From Candidatus Woesebacteria bacterium RIFCSPLOWO2_01_FULL_39_10 (GTDB lineage: Bacteria > Patescibacteriota > Microgenomatia > UBA8517): a stretch of 38,809 nt of DNA. The position numbers were made by a program, and so were the translations under genes. This document shows positions 1 through 7,484 of the stretch, in pieces. The stretch's first letter is position 1; each line of letters opens with the position of its first letter. The stretch spans positions 15,381 to 54,189 of the forward strand of contig MGHC01000029.1 of the NCBI GenBank assembly GCA_001793015.1. The letters run 5' to 3'. Below the pieces are notes generated by a model. It searched no databases. It was given only the letters and a program-made list of their open reading frames with translations, and had not been told where the DNA came from.

Positions 1-301
1 CCCATTTGCCGTAAAATTCTAAAGTATTAAAACCTAAGTCGTTTAAAAACACGGGTAATTCTTCTAAAAAGATACCAAGACCAATAGGAGTAAAATTATT
101 ATTTTTTAACAGTTTATTTAACGGAAGCGCTAAAATTAGGATAACCAGACCTATTTGATAATGATGCAAAGAGTCATTTATTACCTTGTCTATAAACTGT
201 GGGTTATTACGAAAAATAAGAAAGAGACTTAATGTCCATAACCGCGTTGCAATAACTGAGCCCACAAGAATTAAAAAGAACCTGTTAATTTTCTTTTTCA
301 T
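1..301 (-). CDS. Partial integral membrane protein of unknown function (left edge)
   Basis: An open frame starts at the ATG at 301-299 and runs off the left edge after 100 codons, so the C-terminus is missing. A positively charged N-terminus (MKKK) is followed by hydrophobic segments at about residues 8-30 and 48-62. After these comes a motif G-x-G-x-F-L-E-E-L-x-x-F at residues 74-85, preceded by His46-His47. The same motif (with D for the first E) and an upstream histidine pair occur in the multi-TM protein at 32195-33226, so the two may be distant relatives. The start overlaps the 3' end of cca by 17 bp, so it is probably co-transcribed with cca. The family is not recognised and no function is assigned. 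Confidence 0.6.
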   Translation of the reverse strand, partial: MKKKINRFFLILVGSVIATRLWTLSLFLIFRNNPQFIDKVINDSLHHYQIGLVILILALPLNKLLKNNNFTPIGLGIFLEELPVFLNDLGFNTLEFYGKW

Positions 302-1691
302 CCTTATTCTCTTCTAATCTCTTGAGTAGGTTTTCTCTTTCGTTTGGGACTTTTTTCTCCACGACCTCTTCGAATAATTTCTGTAACATTTCCCCGACCT
401 TTGGACTTGGTTTTATTCCTAAGACTTCCATTACATCATTACCTGATATTTTCAGATCGTGAACAGTGAAAGGTTGTTTCTGAACTTCGATAAGCCGTCT
501 TTTAAATTCCTCAAGCCTCCACGATGTTTCACGAGCGCCACCCCCCAATCGATCTCCAATTCTAAGATCAAGCATCTCAGTTATAAGATCCTGCCCAACC
601 TTTCTCAAAAAGCGTCTTACTGCAGAATCAGTTTGTCGCTCATCTACAGTGAATTGATGATATCGGACAAGGCGCCAAAGCTTATCCTTCTCCTTTTTTG
701 AAAAACGGAGTCTATCGGCAATATTTTTCGCAGTTCGCGCACCGATTACTTCGTGGTTATAAAAGGTAATTGTTCCGTTTTCTAATTTTTTGTAAGTTTG
801 TGGTTTTCCGATGTCGTGAATTAGTGTTGCAAAACGAACAATTGGGTCTGTATTTCTTTCTGCGACGTATTTCAAGGCGAGTAAACTATGCGTTCCAACA
901 TCGTATATATGGTGTCTTCCTGGGGACGCTTGTTCCACACCAAAAGTTTTTTCAAGCTCAGGTAAAATCTCTTCCGAAAGTGTTGAGTTTTTAAACATGA
1001 TAATCCCTTCGTGTGGATGAGCTGAAGCAAATATTTTCAAAAGTTCGTCTTTAACCCGTTCTTTAGAGATTTTATGAATTAAGCGAGCGTTAGCCTTTAT
1101 AGCTTCAAAGGTTTTTTCTTCGATTGTAAAACCCAGCTCAGCCGCGATACGAACAGCGCGCATCATCCGTAAGGCATCTTCAGAAAACCTCTCGTTTGGA
1201 TCTCCAACTGCACGAATAAGTTTATTATCAAGATCACTCTGTCCATCAAAGAGATCGATAATTTCAGCATCGACATTTACCATGTTGTGACTAGTGACTA
1301 GTGACTGGTGACTAGTGACTTTCAGTGCAAGGGCATTAATAGTGAAGTCACGCCGTTTAAGATCCTCTTCAAGACTTTTCCCCCACTCTACTTTGTCAGG
1401 TCGTCTTGAGTCCGAATACCCGTATTCGGTTCTGAAAGTTGTTATTTCATATGGTCTTTCGCCTTCGTTCTCGTTAGGTATTCCGACCATGCCAAAGTCA
1501 TTTGTATAATAAGAATCATCAAAAAGTTTCAAAATTTCCTCGGGTTGCGCATTTGTTGTGAAGTCCCAGTCATAGACTGACTTTGACATTAATATGTCGC
1601 GAATGGCACCTCCAACAACGTAGATTTCGAATCCTTTTTCTTCAAACTTATCTATTATTTCATGAACTTTTGGAGGAACCTTTACTTTCAT
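285..1691 (-). CDS. cca: CCA-adding enzyme / tRNA nucleotidyltransferase with HD domain
   Basis: Adds or repairs the 3' CCA of tRNAs in the cytoplasm. The class II nucleotidyltransferase head is clear: GGAIRD at residues 27-32, the two metal-binding Asp in DWDFTT (41-46), and RRDFTINA (113-120). A C-terminal HD domain has HDIGK at 292-296, as in bacterial CCA enzymes with phosphohydrolase activity. The length (468 aa) is normal. Residues 125-136 (VTSHQSLVTSHN) are encoded by a tandem heptanucleotide repeat and interrupt the segment between the catalytic head and IIDLFDG; this is not part of the usual family sequence. A TATAAT box 9 nt from the ATG suggests a leaderless transcript. The enzyme is needed here at least for the tRNA-Glu in this window, which lacks an encoded CCA. 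Confidence 0.95.
   Translation of the reverse strand: MKVKVPPKVHEIIDKFEEKGFEIYVVGGAIRDILMSKSVYDWDFTTNAQPEEILKLFDDSYYTNDFGMVGIPNENEGERPYEITTFRTEYGYSDSRRPDKVEWGKSLEEDLKRRDFTINALALKVTSHQSLVTSHNMVNVDAEIIDLFDGQSDLDNKLIRAVGDPNERFSEDALRMMRAVRIAAELGFTIEEKTFEAIKANARLIHKISKERVKDELLKIFASAHPHEGIIMFKNSTLSEEILPELEKTFGVEQASPGRHHIYDVGTHSLLALKYVAERNTDPIVRFATLIHDIGKPQTYKKLENGTITFYNHEVIGARTAKNIADRLRFSKKEKDKLWRLVRYHQFTVDERQTDSAVRRFLRKVGQDLITEMLDLRIGDRLGGGARETSWRLEEFKRRLIEVQKQPFTVHDLKISGNDVMEVLGIKPSPKVGEMLQKLFEEVVEKKVPNERENLLKRLEENKDEKEN
1287..1320. repeat. Tandem heptanucleotide repeat inside cca
   Basis: Nearly five units of GTGACTA / GTGACTG (4 full units plus 6 nt) lie inside the cca reading frame. The complementary heptad AGTCACN recurs in the adjacent recJ at 1801-1823 and 2372-2425. 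Since 7 is not a multiple of 3, gain or loss of one unit would shift the frame. Confidence 0.9.
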
Positions 1692-1700
1692 ATCTCACTC

Positions 1701-1706
1701 ATTATA
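1701..1706 (-). promoter_or_regulatory. -10 box for cca (TATAAT)
   Basis: A perfect TATAAT on the minus strand ends 9 nt before the cca ATG. No good -35 is seen at 16-18 bp. The spacing places the start of transcription at or within a few bases of the start codon. Confidence 0.5.
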
Positions 1707-1717
1707 CTTCAAGGAAA

Positions 1718-1749
1718 GGATATCAGGATATCAGGATTTTAAGATATCA
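1718..1749. repeat. Tandem octamer repeat between cca and recJ
   Basis: Two exact copies of GGATATCA (1718-1733) are followed by two degenerate ones (GGATTTTA, AGATATCA). They fill most of the 65-bp divergent spacer and end 7 bp before the recJ ATG. Each unit contains the palindrome GATATC. This may be a degraded minisatellite; a regulatory role is only possible. Confidence 0.6.
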
Positions 1750-1756
1750 AGAAAAA

Positions 1757-3676
1757 ATGAAAAATAATTCTTTAAAGTGGGAAGTACTCCACAAATCGCC
1801 AGTCACTAGTCACAAGTCACCAGAAATTATTGATATTCTTTTGGAAAATCGGGGACTTAACACAAAGAAACAAAAAGATGAATTTTTTAATCCTACAGAC
1901 CCTAAAAAGATAGAACTAAAGGAATTAGGAATTAGCGATAAATCTTTAAAAAAGGCAATTAAGAGGATAAAAAAAGCAATCGATAAGGACGAACATATGA
2001 TAATTTACGGTGACTATGATGCTGACGGGGTATGTGCAACAGCAATTTTATGGGAATGTCTTTATTCTTTAACTAAAAACGTTCAACCTTATATTCCCGA
2101 TCGGTTCACTGAAGGGTATGGAATGAATGCTGATACAATCTCAAAACTCAAATCGGAAAACTCAAAACTGAGACTAATAGTGACTGTAGATAACGGTATA
2201 GTAGCTAATGAGGCAATTGATTGTGCAAACGAACTAGGAATTGATGTTATCGTTGCTGATCACCATTTGGAGGGAAAGAAACTTCCAAAAGCACATTCCA
2301 TAATTCACACGACCAAGATTTGCGGATCAGCTATTGCTTGGATATTCTCTCGCGAAATCAATAAAAAACTAATCACTAGTCACACCCTCGGCCTGAGCTC
2401 GGGTCGAAGGCAGTCACCAGTCACCAATCTTGAACTTGCTGCCATAGGAACGATTGCCGATCAGATGCCACTTCTTGGACCAAACCGTTCCTTTGCGAAG
2501 CATGGACTTGAAGCGTTGAATAAAACCAAAAGACCGGGACTAATCGCTCTTTTTGAAGAAGCGGCGTTGATTGAGAGTCAAACCCGCCTTCGCCAAAAGG
2601 CTTCGGCGAGGCAAGTCGGAACTTATGAGGTTAATTTTGTTATTGCTCCACGGATTAACGCTATGGGGAGAATGGAGCATGCGATAGATTCGCTAAGACT
2701 TTTATGTACAACCAATAAACCTCGGGCTAATGAATTGGCGCGACACTTGGCAAAGACTAACCGTGAGAGACAAAGAATAGTTGATGAGATCGTTTTACAT
2801 GCAAGAAATGCTGCCCTGAAAATAAAGTGGCGAGGAGCAATTATCCTTGTCCATGAATCGTATCACGAGGGAGTCATAGGTCTAGCGGCGTCAAAACTAG
2901 TGGAAGAATTTTATCGACCTTCAATAGTTATTTCTAAAGGATCGGAATTTTCCAAAGCATCTGCCCGTTCAATTTCAGGAATTAACATAATAGAGTTGAT
3001 TAACAAAGTTGGAATTATTGAGGGCGGCGGCGGTCATCCAATGGCCGCAGGATTTACTATAAAAACTGAAAAGATTGAGAAATTTATACGAAAGTTCGAT
3101 AAAGCCACCAAGCCCTATTTTACTGAAGATGTTTTACATAAAAAACTTAAAATAGATAGTGAAATTGATTTTGAGGCGATTAATTTAGATCTTTGGGAAG
3201 TTTTAAAGAAATTCGAGCCGACTGGCATTGGGAATCCAAGACCTTGCTTTGCAACAAAACAGGTTAACGTCGCGAGTGCCAGAGTTGTTGGGGGAGATGG
3301 AAAACATTTGAAATTAAATTTGGAAAAACAAGGAGTAACTTTTGAAGCAATAGGATTTGGGATAGGAAATCTTTACGTGAACCTTTCTTCTACAAAGCCA
3401 ATCGATGTTGCATATACCGTTGATGAGAATATCTGGAACGGGAATAAAAAATTACAACTTAAAATTAAAGATATGAAGCTCCCCACGACCTTACGGTCGG
3501 GGTATCCCTTCGGTCTGAGCACTCAGGGTCGAAGACTTCTCCCCTCGCTTCGTCGGGAGCGGAATCCCTCGCGCCGTCGGCAAAGCCTTTGGCGACGTTC
3601 GACCGAAGCGAAGGTCCTTCGCTCCATCCGCCGAGTCAGACTCGGGGGTATTTCGCGAAGGGGGATAAAAGTTTAA
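1757..3676 (+). CDS. recJ: Single-stranded-DNA-specific exonuclease RecJ with several in-frame repeat insertions
   Basis: A 5'-3' ssDNA exonuclease of recombination and mismatch repair. DHH-family motifs are intact: YGDYDADG at residues 84-91, VTVDNG (142-147), VADHH (166-170) and ELAAIGTIADQMPL (226-239). The DHHA1 signature GGGGHPMAAG is near 423-432, followed by an OB-like domain. The ATG at 1757 was chosen because the longer upstream frame runs antisense into cca and has no RecJ-like sequence. Four stretches look inserted: residues 15-22 (heptad repeat), 206-223 (heptads around a GC-rich core), about 275-287 (palindrome) and 575-639, where a 197-bp dispersed repeat replaces the expected C-terminus with an Arg-rich tail. 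All catalytic motifs lie outside the insertions, so activity may be kept. It is followed after 4 bp by the RelA/SpoT gene. Confidence 0.93.
   Translation: MKNNSLKWEVLHKSPVTSHKSPEIIDILLENRGLNTKKQKDEFFNPTDPKKIELKELGISDKSLKKAIKRIKKAIDKDEHMIIYGDYDADGVCATAILWECLYSLTKNVQPYIPDRFTEGYGMNADTISKLKSENSKLRLIVTVDNGIVANEAIDCANELGIDVIVADHHLEGKKLPKAHSIIHTTKICGSAIAWIFSREINKKLITSHTLGLSSGRRQSPVTNLELAAIGTIADQMPLLGPNRSFAKHGLEALNKTKRPGLIALFEEAALIESQTRLRQKASARQVGTYEVNFVIAPRINAMGRMEHAIDSLRLLCTTNKPRANELARHLAKTNRERQRIVDEIVLHARNAALKIKWRGAIILVHESYHEGVIGLAASKLVEEFYRPSIVISKGSEFSKASARSISGINIIELINKVGIIEGGGGHPMAAGFTIKTEKIEKFIRKFDKATKPYFTEDVLHKKLKIDSEIDFEAINLDLWEVLKKFEPTGIGNPRPCFATKQVNVASARVVGGDGKHLKLNLEKQGVTFEAIGFGIGNLYVNLSSTKPIDVAYTVDENIWNGNKKLQLKIKDMKLPTTLRSGYPFGLSTQGRRLLPSLRRERNPSRRRQSLWRRSTEAKVLRSIRRVRLGGISRRGIKV
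1801..1823 (+). repeat. Heptad repeat AGTCACN near the recJ start
   Basis: Three consecutive heptads AGTCACT, AGTCACA and AGTCACC encode residues around 15-22 (SPVTSHKS) of RecJ. They are the same unit as in cca (opposite strand) and as at 2372-2425. Confidence 0.85.
2372..2425 (+). repeat. Composite in-frame repeat in recJ: heptads flanking a GC-rich core
   Basis: Heptads (ATCACT, AGTCACA) stand before, and AGTCACC twice after, a 27-bp core at 2385-2411. The core (CCCTCGGCCTGAGC...) resembles the stretch at about 3507-3534 of the long repeat at the recJ 3' end (CCCTTCGGTCTGAGC...). The 54 bp are exactly 18 codons and sit between DHH motifs III and IV. Confidence 0.8.
2586..2615 (+). repeat. 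Short imperfect palindrome in frame in recJ
   Basis: GCCTTCGCC and GGCTTCGGC flank an AAAA loop, and the segment encodes the basic peptide RLRQKASAR (residues 277-285) just before the conserved FVIAPRINAMGR block. The core AAGGCTTCGG followed by GGCAAG is shared with the in-frame element at 38416-38445. Confidence 0.65.
3473..3669 (+). repeat. Long dispersed repeat, copy A, forming the 3' end of recJ
   Basis: This 197-bp GC-rich segment begins ATGAAGCTCCC and ends GAAGGGGGATAAAA. It matches, with few differences over most of its length, the reverse complement of 18090-18326; shorter relatives lie at 21138-21275 and 23301-23350. It carries internal palindromes (for example around CGACCTTACGGTCG) and is open in several frames. 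It lies in frame at the end of recJ, encoding an Arg-rich tail that includes RNPSRRRQSLWRRSTEA. Confidence 0.92.
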
Positions 3677-3680
3677 ATTT

Positions 3681-5183
3681 ATGAGCTTAGAAAAACAGTT
3701 TAAAGAGTTATTGATACAGGTAAAGTCTCTAAATGGTGAACATTTCAATCTGAAATTAATTAAGGACGCTTGGAATTTCGCAAAATTAGCTCATACAGGA
3801 CAAAAAAGATATAGTGGTGAGCCATACGTTATTCATGCTCTGGAAACCGCAAAGATTCTGACTTCGTGGAGATTAGATACAACTACGATTATTGCTGGAA
3901 TATTACATGATACGGTTGAGGATGGTGCTGCAGAAGTTGAAGATATTGAAACGTCCTTTGGTAAGGAAGTTGCGGCTCTTGTGGATGGAGCAACAAAAGT
4001 ATCTCATATAAAACTCCGATCGAGTGTTGAAGAAGAATTTGTCGAGAATTTAAGGAAAATGTTTTTGGCAATGGCAAAGGATTTACGGGTAATCTTTGTG
4101 AAACTTGCTGACAGACTTCACAATGTGAGAACCCTTTCGTATGTTCCAAAAGATAATCAAAAAAGGATCGCTCAGGAAACGTTGGAAATTTATGTGCCGC
4201 TTGCAGACAGGCTTAGTATGGGAAATGTTAAAGGAGAATTAGAAGATTTAGCTTTTGTCTATTTGTATCCAAATGACTACAAAAAAGTTTTAAAACTTTC
4301 TCAACTTCATTATAGGAAGGGAGATGCCCGTATAGAGAAAATGAAGCATACTATTTTAAAAGTTTTGGCTCAGGAGAAAGTAGTAGCAAAGGTGGTAGGA
4401 CGGAAGAAGAGGCTTTACTCACTATGGAGAAAATTGGAAAGGCCAGATATCGAATGGGATTTTAGTAAAGTTCACGATATAGTTGCTTTACGGGTTATTG
4501 TAAATACTGTCAACGATTGTTATACCGCATTAGGTATAGTTCATAGACATTTCAAATTAGTTCCAAAGATAGGTATATCGGATTTTATTGCCCAACCTAA
4601 GCCGAACGGATATCAATCGATACACACAAAAGTATTTGGACCAGGTGGAGGCGTAGTTGAAGTTCAAATTCGCACGAATGATATGCATGAGCAAGCAGAG
4701 CACGGAATTGCTGCCCATTGGGGCTTGTCGGCTTTAAAGTCAACTGGGGAATTAGATTCTAAAGGCATAGACGAAGGAAAATGGATTATTAATAAAGACA
4801 AGTTTTCTTGGGTAAGACAGCTAGCTGAATGGCAAAAGGAAATTTCAGATTCTAAAGAATTTCTTAATGCGGTGAAATTTGACGCCTTGTCAGAAAGAAT
4901 TTTTGTTTTTTCGCCAAAAGGGGACGTTTTCGACTTACCTATAAACTCAACGCCACTTGATTTTGCCGCAACAGTACATACAGACTTATTAAACATGGTT
5001 AAAGCGGCAAAAGCCGACGGCAAAATGGTTCCTTTAGAGTATAAGCTTAAAAGTGGCCAAGTTGTTGAGGTAGTGAAAGATAAGCATCCTAAACCGCCAA
5101 GCCGCGACTGGTTGGAATTTGTAGTTACAACACAAGCTCGACGTGAGATAATGAAAAAATTAAAAAAACAAGGTAAAATCTAA
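3681..5183 (+). CDS. RelA/SpoT-family (p)ppGpp synthetase/hydrolase without ACT domain
   Basis: Makes and/or degrades the alarmone (p)ppGpp in the stringent response. Domain order: N-terminal HD hydrolase (HDTVED at residues 76-81 and a further HD-type block NLRKMFLAMAKDLRVIFVKLADR near 125-145), synthetase (ALRVIV, then PKPNGYQSIHT near 305-316, EVQIRT near 326-331, EHGIAAHW), and a TGS domain from about residue 406. The protein ends after TGS at 500 aa, while classical RelA/SpoT proteins of 700-750 aa continue into helical, zinc-finger and ACT domains. Key residues of both catalytic domains appear present, so a bifunctional enzyme is likely. The gene follows recJ by 4 bp with no obvious ribosome binding site, suggesting coupled expression, and is followed by aspS after 19 bp. 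Confidence 0.93.
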   Translation: MSLEKQFKELLIQVKSLNGEHFNLKLIKDAWNFAKLAHTGQKRYSGEPYVIHALETAKILTSWRLDTTTIIAGILHDTVEDGAAEVEDIETSFGKEVAALVDGATKVSHIKLRSSVEEEFVENLRKMFLAMAKDLRVIFVKLADRLHNVRTLSYVPKDNQKRIAQETLEIYVPLADRLSMGNVKGELEDLAFVYLYPNDYKKVLKLSQLHYRKGDARIEKMKHTILKVLAQEKVVAKVVGRKKRLYSLWRKLERPDIEWDFSKVHDIVALRVIVNTVNDCYTALGIVHRHFKLVPKIGISDFIAQPKPNGYQSIHTKVFGPGGGVVEVQIRTNDMHEQAEHGIAAHWGLSALKSTGELDSKGIDEGKWIINKDKFSWVRQLAEWQKEISDSKEFLNAVKFDALSERIFVFSPKGDVFDLPINSTPLDFAATVHTDLLNMVKAAKADGKMVPLEYKLKSGQVVEVVKDKHPKPPSRDWLEFVVTTQARREIMKKLKKQGKI

Positions 5184-5202
5184 TACTGTAAACTATATAT
5201 TA

Positions 5203-6546
5203 ATGGAAAGAACTTTAATTAAAGATACCCTCACAAAAATCGGCGAAAAAGTTAGTTTGGCCGGTTGGGTAAATACAAAGCGTGACCACGGAAAAATTAC
5301 TTTTATAGATCTGCGTGATCGCAGTGGAATTGTTCAAGTCGTCGGACAAGGATCATCCTTGTCAGTCGGGGCCGAGTGGGTAATCGAAGTCGAAGGTGTT
5401 GTCAAAAAAAGGCCTGAGAATTTAGTAAATCCAAATATTGAAACGGGTATGGTAGAGGTAGAAGCCCAAGATATAAGAGTTTTATCAAAGGCAGCAGAAC
5501 TTCCTTTTGATATGGGTAAACCTGATTTGGACTTGGGTCTTCCAACACTTCTTGATTTCCGCCCGTTGACTTTGAGAAACCAAAAAATAAATTCCATCTT
5601 TAAGATCCAGGAAGTTGTTATCGACTCTTTTCGACGAGCTCTTAAAGAAAAGGATTTCTTTGAATTTCAGGCGCCTGTGTTTATTCCCGAAGTTGCCGAA
5701 GGAGGAGCTGAGGTTTTCAAAGTCCCATACTTTGACCACGAAGTTTATTTATCGCAAAGCCCTCAACTTTATAAACAAATTTTGGTCGGTGCATATGAGA
5801 GAGTTTTTTCTGTCAACAAAACTTTAAGGGCAGAGCCTTCGATGACTACTCGACATCTTACTGAAGTAACAACACTTGATGCCGAATTTGGATTTATTGA
5901 CAGCTATTTAGATGTTAAAGAAATGGCGGAATATACAATAAAGTACATGCTTAATGCTGTTGAAAAGGAGTGTGGGGATATTTTGAAAAAATTCAATGCT
6001 ACCGTTCCTAAATTCACGGATAGTATTCCTATGATTAAGTTAAGAGAAGCGCAAGAAATAATTTTTAAACGCACTGGACGCGATAATCGGCAGGAACCGG
6101 ACTTACAGCCAGAGGATGAACGAGAAATCTGCAAGTGGTCCTTGGAGGAAAAGGGAAGTGATCTTATTTTTATTTCTCATTACCCCACGAAAAAAAGACC
6201 ATTCTATACATACCAGGATCCTGAAGACCCCGACTACACAATGAGTTTTGATTTATTGGGGAGAGGGACTGAATGGATGACAGGAGGTAGACGAATAAAC
6301 GATTATGATATTTTGTTGAAAATGGCAAAGGAGAGAGATGTTGACCCGAAAAAATTAGAACTTTATTTACAGGCTTTCAAGTTCGGCATGCCTCCCGAGG
6401 GTGGTTTTTCGTTCGGATCGGAAAGAGTTACGATGCATATACTAGGACTTGCTAATATTCGTGAGGCTTCACTTTTCCCGAGAGATATGGAGAGGGTTGA
6501 TATTCGGCTTTCACTTTTGGAAAAACCCAACAAAAAAGTTAAGTAA
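5203..6546 (+). CDS. aspS: Aspartyl-tRNA synthetase, archaeal/short type
   Basis: Charges tRNA with aspartate. Residues 1-100 form the OB-fold anticodon-binding domain (GWVNTKRDHGKITFIDLRD). The class II core follows, with motif 2 (RAEPSMTTRHLTEVTTLDAE, near 209-228) and motif 3 (FGSERVTMHILGLANIREASLFPRD, near 402-426). The length of 447 aa without the large bacterial GAD insertion domain marks the archaeal-type branch. Such enzymes in bacteria are often non-discriminating and work with GatCAB to make Asn-tRNA; the Trp expected near the start of the OB fold in discriminating archaeal enzymes is Asn here (GWVN), which fits but does not prove this. AsnRS is the main alternative. It is the third gene of a plus-strand run with recJ and relA/spoT. 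Confidence 0.85.
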   Translation: MERTLIKDTLTKIGEKVSLAGWVNTKRDHGKITFIDLRDRSGIVQVVGQGSSLSVGAEWVIEVEGVVKKRPENLVNPNIETGMVEVEAQDIRVLSKAAELPFDMGKPDLDLGLPTLLDFRPLTLRNQKINSIFKIQEVVIDSFRRALKEKDFFEFQAPVFIPEVAEGGAEVFKVPYFDHEVYLSQSPQLYKQILVGAYERVFSVNKTLRAEPSMTTRHLTEVTTLDAEFGFIDSYLDVKEMAEYTIKYMLNAVEKECGDILKKFNATVPKFTDSIPMIKLREAQEIIFKRTGRDNRQEPDLQPEDEREICKWSLEEKGSDLIFISHYPTKKRPFYTYQDPEDPDYTMSFDLLGRGTEWMTGGRRINDYDILLKMAKERDVDPKKLELYLQAFKFGMPPEGGFSFGSERVTMHILGLANIREASLFPRDMERVDIRLSLLEKPNKKVK

Positions 6547-6557
6547 CTTTCGGTAAT

Positions 6558-7484
6558 ATGAAGCTCTTTTTCTTGTCGTTGTTATCCTTTTTCTTTATTG
6601 CAACATCCACTCTTGCGATAACGAAGTTTATTCCTGCGTTTAAAAATGAAATCAGTAAAGTTGCCCCAACAGAAAATTTTGAAAATACTTCACTGCCAAT
6701 GTTACCGGTTTTAACCGGTAGTAACCCCTCTCCCTCATTTACTGCTCATTCCGTCCTTGCGGTTGATGTGTCTTCTCAAGTGAACTTATACGAAAAGGAT
6801 CCGGATTCGCGGGTCTTACCGGCATCCACCACAAAAATTGTAACTGCCTTGGTAGCGATGGATTTTTCCTTCCCCGCCGAGATTCTGACGGTTGGCGAAG
6901 AAGCGAGAATAGAAGGTCAAAAAATGGGTCTCGTAAAAGGCGAAAGAATTTTGGTGGAGGATCTTTTGTATGGACTTTTGGTTTTCAGCGCTAATGATGC
7001 TGCGGAGGTTCTTGCGAATAATTATCCTGGAGGAAGAGCTTCGTTTATTACTGCAATGAATCTTAAAGCCGAAGACTTGAATTTATTCAACACATCCTTC
7101 AACAATCCTTCCGGATTGGACGGAAATGGGCTTATGACTTCGGCGCGTGATTTAGTACGTGTTGCAGAATTTGCAATGGAAAATTCTCTTTTTCGAAAAA
7201 TTGTGGGAACAGAAGAGAAAGTTGTTGAGGGAAGCGAAGGCAAATTTAAACATAAGCTTGTCAATCTGAATGAACTTTTAGGCAAGGAAGAGGGAGTGCT
7301 TGGTGTAAAAACCGGATGGACCGAGGGTGCAAGAGAAAATTTAGTGACTTATGTTGATAGAGACGGTAAAAAAATAATAATTGTTGTTTTGGGAAGTCAA
7401 GATAGATTCGGAGAAACTAAGGTGCTTTTAGACTGGATTTTTGAAAATTACGAGTGGAAAGAAGTTACCGGCTATTCTTCCTGA
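6558..7484 (+). CDS. D-alanyl-D-alanine carboxypeptidase (peptidase S11, DacA/DacF-like)
   Basis: Trims the terminal D-Ala of peptidoglycan pentapeptides outside the membrane. The N-terminus has a signal peptide or signal anchor (hydrophobic residues 3-20 ending STLA). The three penicillin-binding signatures are intact: SxxK (S90-T-T-K93), SxN (S144-A-N146) and KTG (251-253). At 308 aa it covers the catalytic domain; the C-terminal beta domain of classical PBP5 is absent. It starts 12 bp after aspS and probably shares its transcript. Its 3' end overlaps the convergent gene at 7472-8578 by 13 bp. Confidence 0.9.
   Translation: MKLFFLSLLSFFFIATSTLAITKFIPAFKNEISKVAPTENFENTSLPMLPVLTGSNPSPSFTAHSVLAVDVSSQVNLYEKDPDSRVLPASTTKIVTALVAMDFSFPAEILTVGEEARIEGQKMGLVKGERILVEDLLYGLLVFSANDAAEVLANNYPGGRASFITAMNLKAEDLNLFNTSFNNPSGLDGNGLMTSARDLVRVAEFAMENSLFRKIVGTEEKVVEGSEGKFKHKLVNLNELLGKEEGVLGVKTGWTEGARENLVTYVDRDGKKIIIVVLGSQDRFGETKVLLDWIFENYEWKEVTGYSS

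Noticed and set aside
1583-1756. 58-codon upstream extension of RecJ
   Set aside because: It overlaps cca in antisense and shows no RecJ-like sequence; the ATG at 1757 fits the family.
3491-3748. Antisense frame across repeat copy A and the relA/spoT start
   Set aside because: It is open because the repeat is GC-rich and palindromic, and it covers the start of a clear gene on the other strand.
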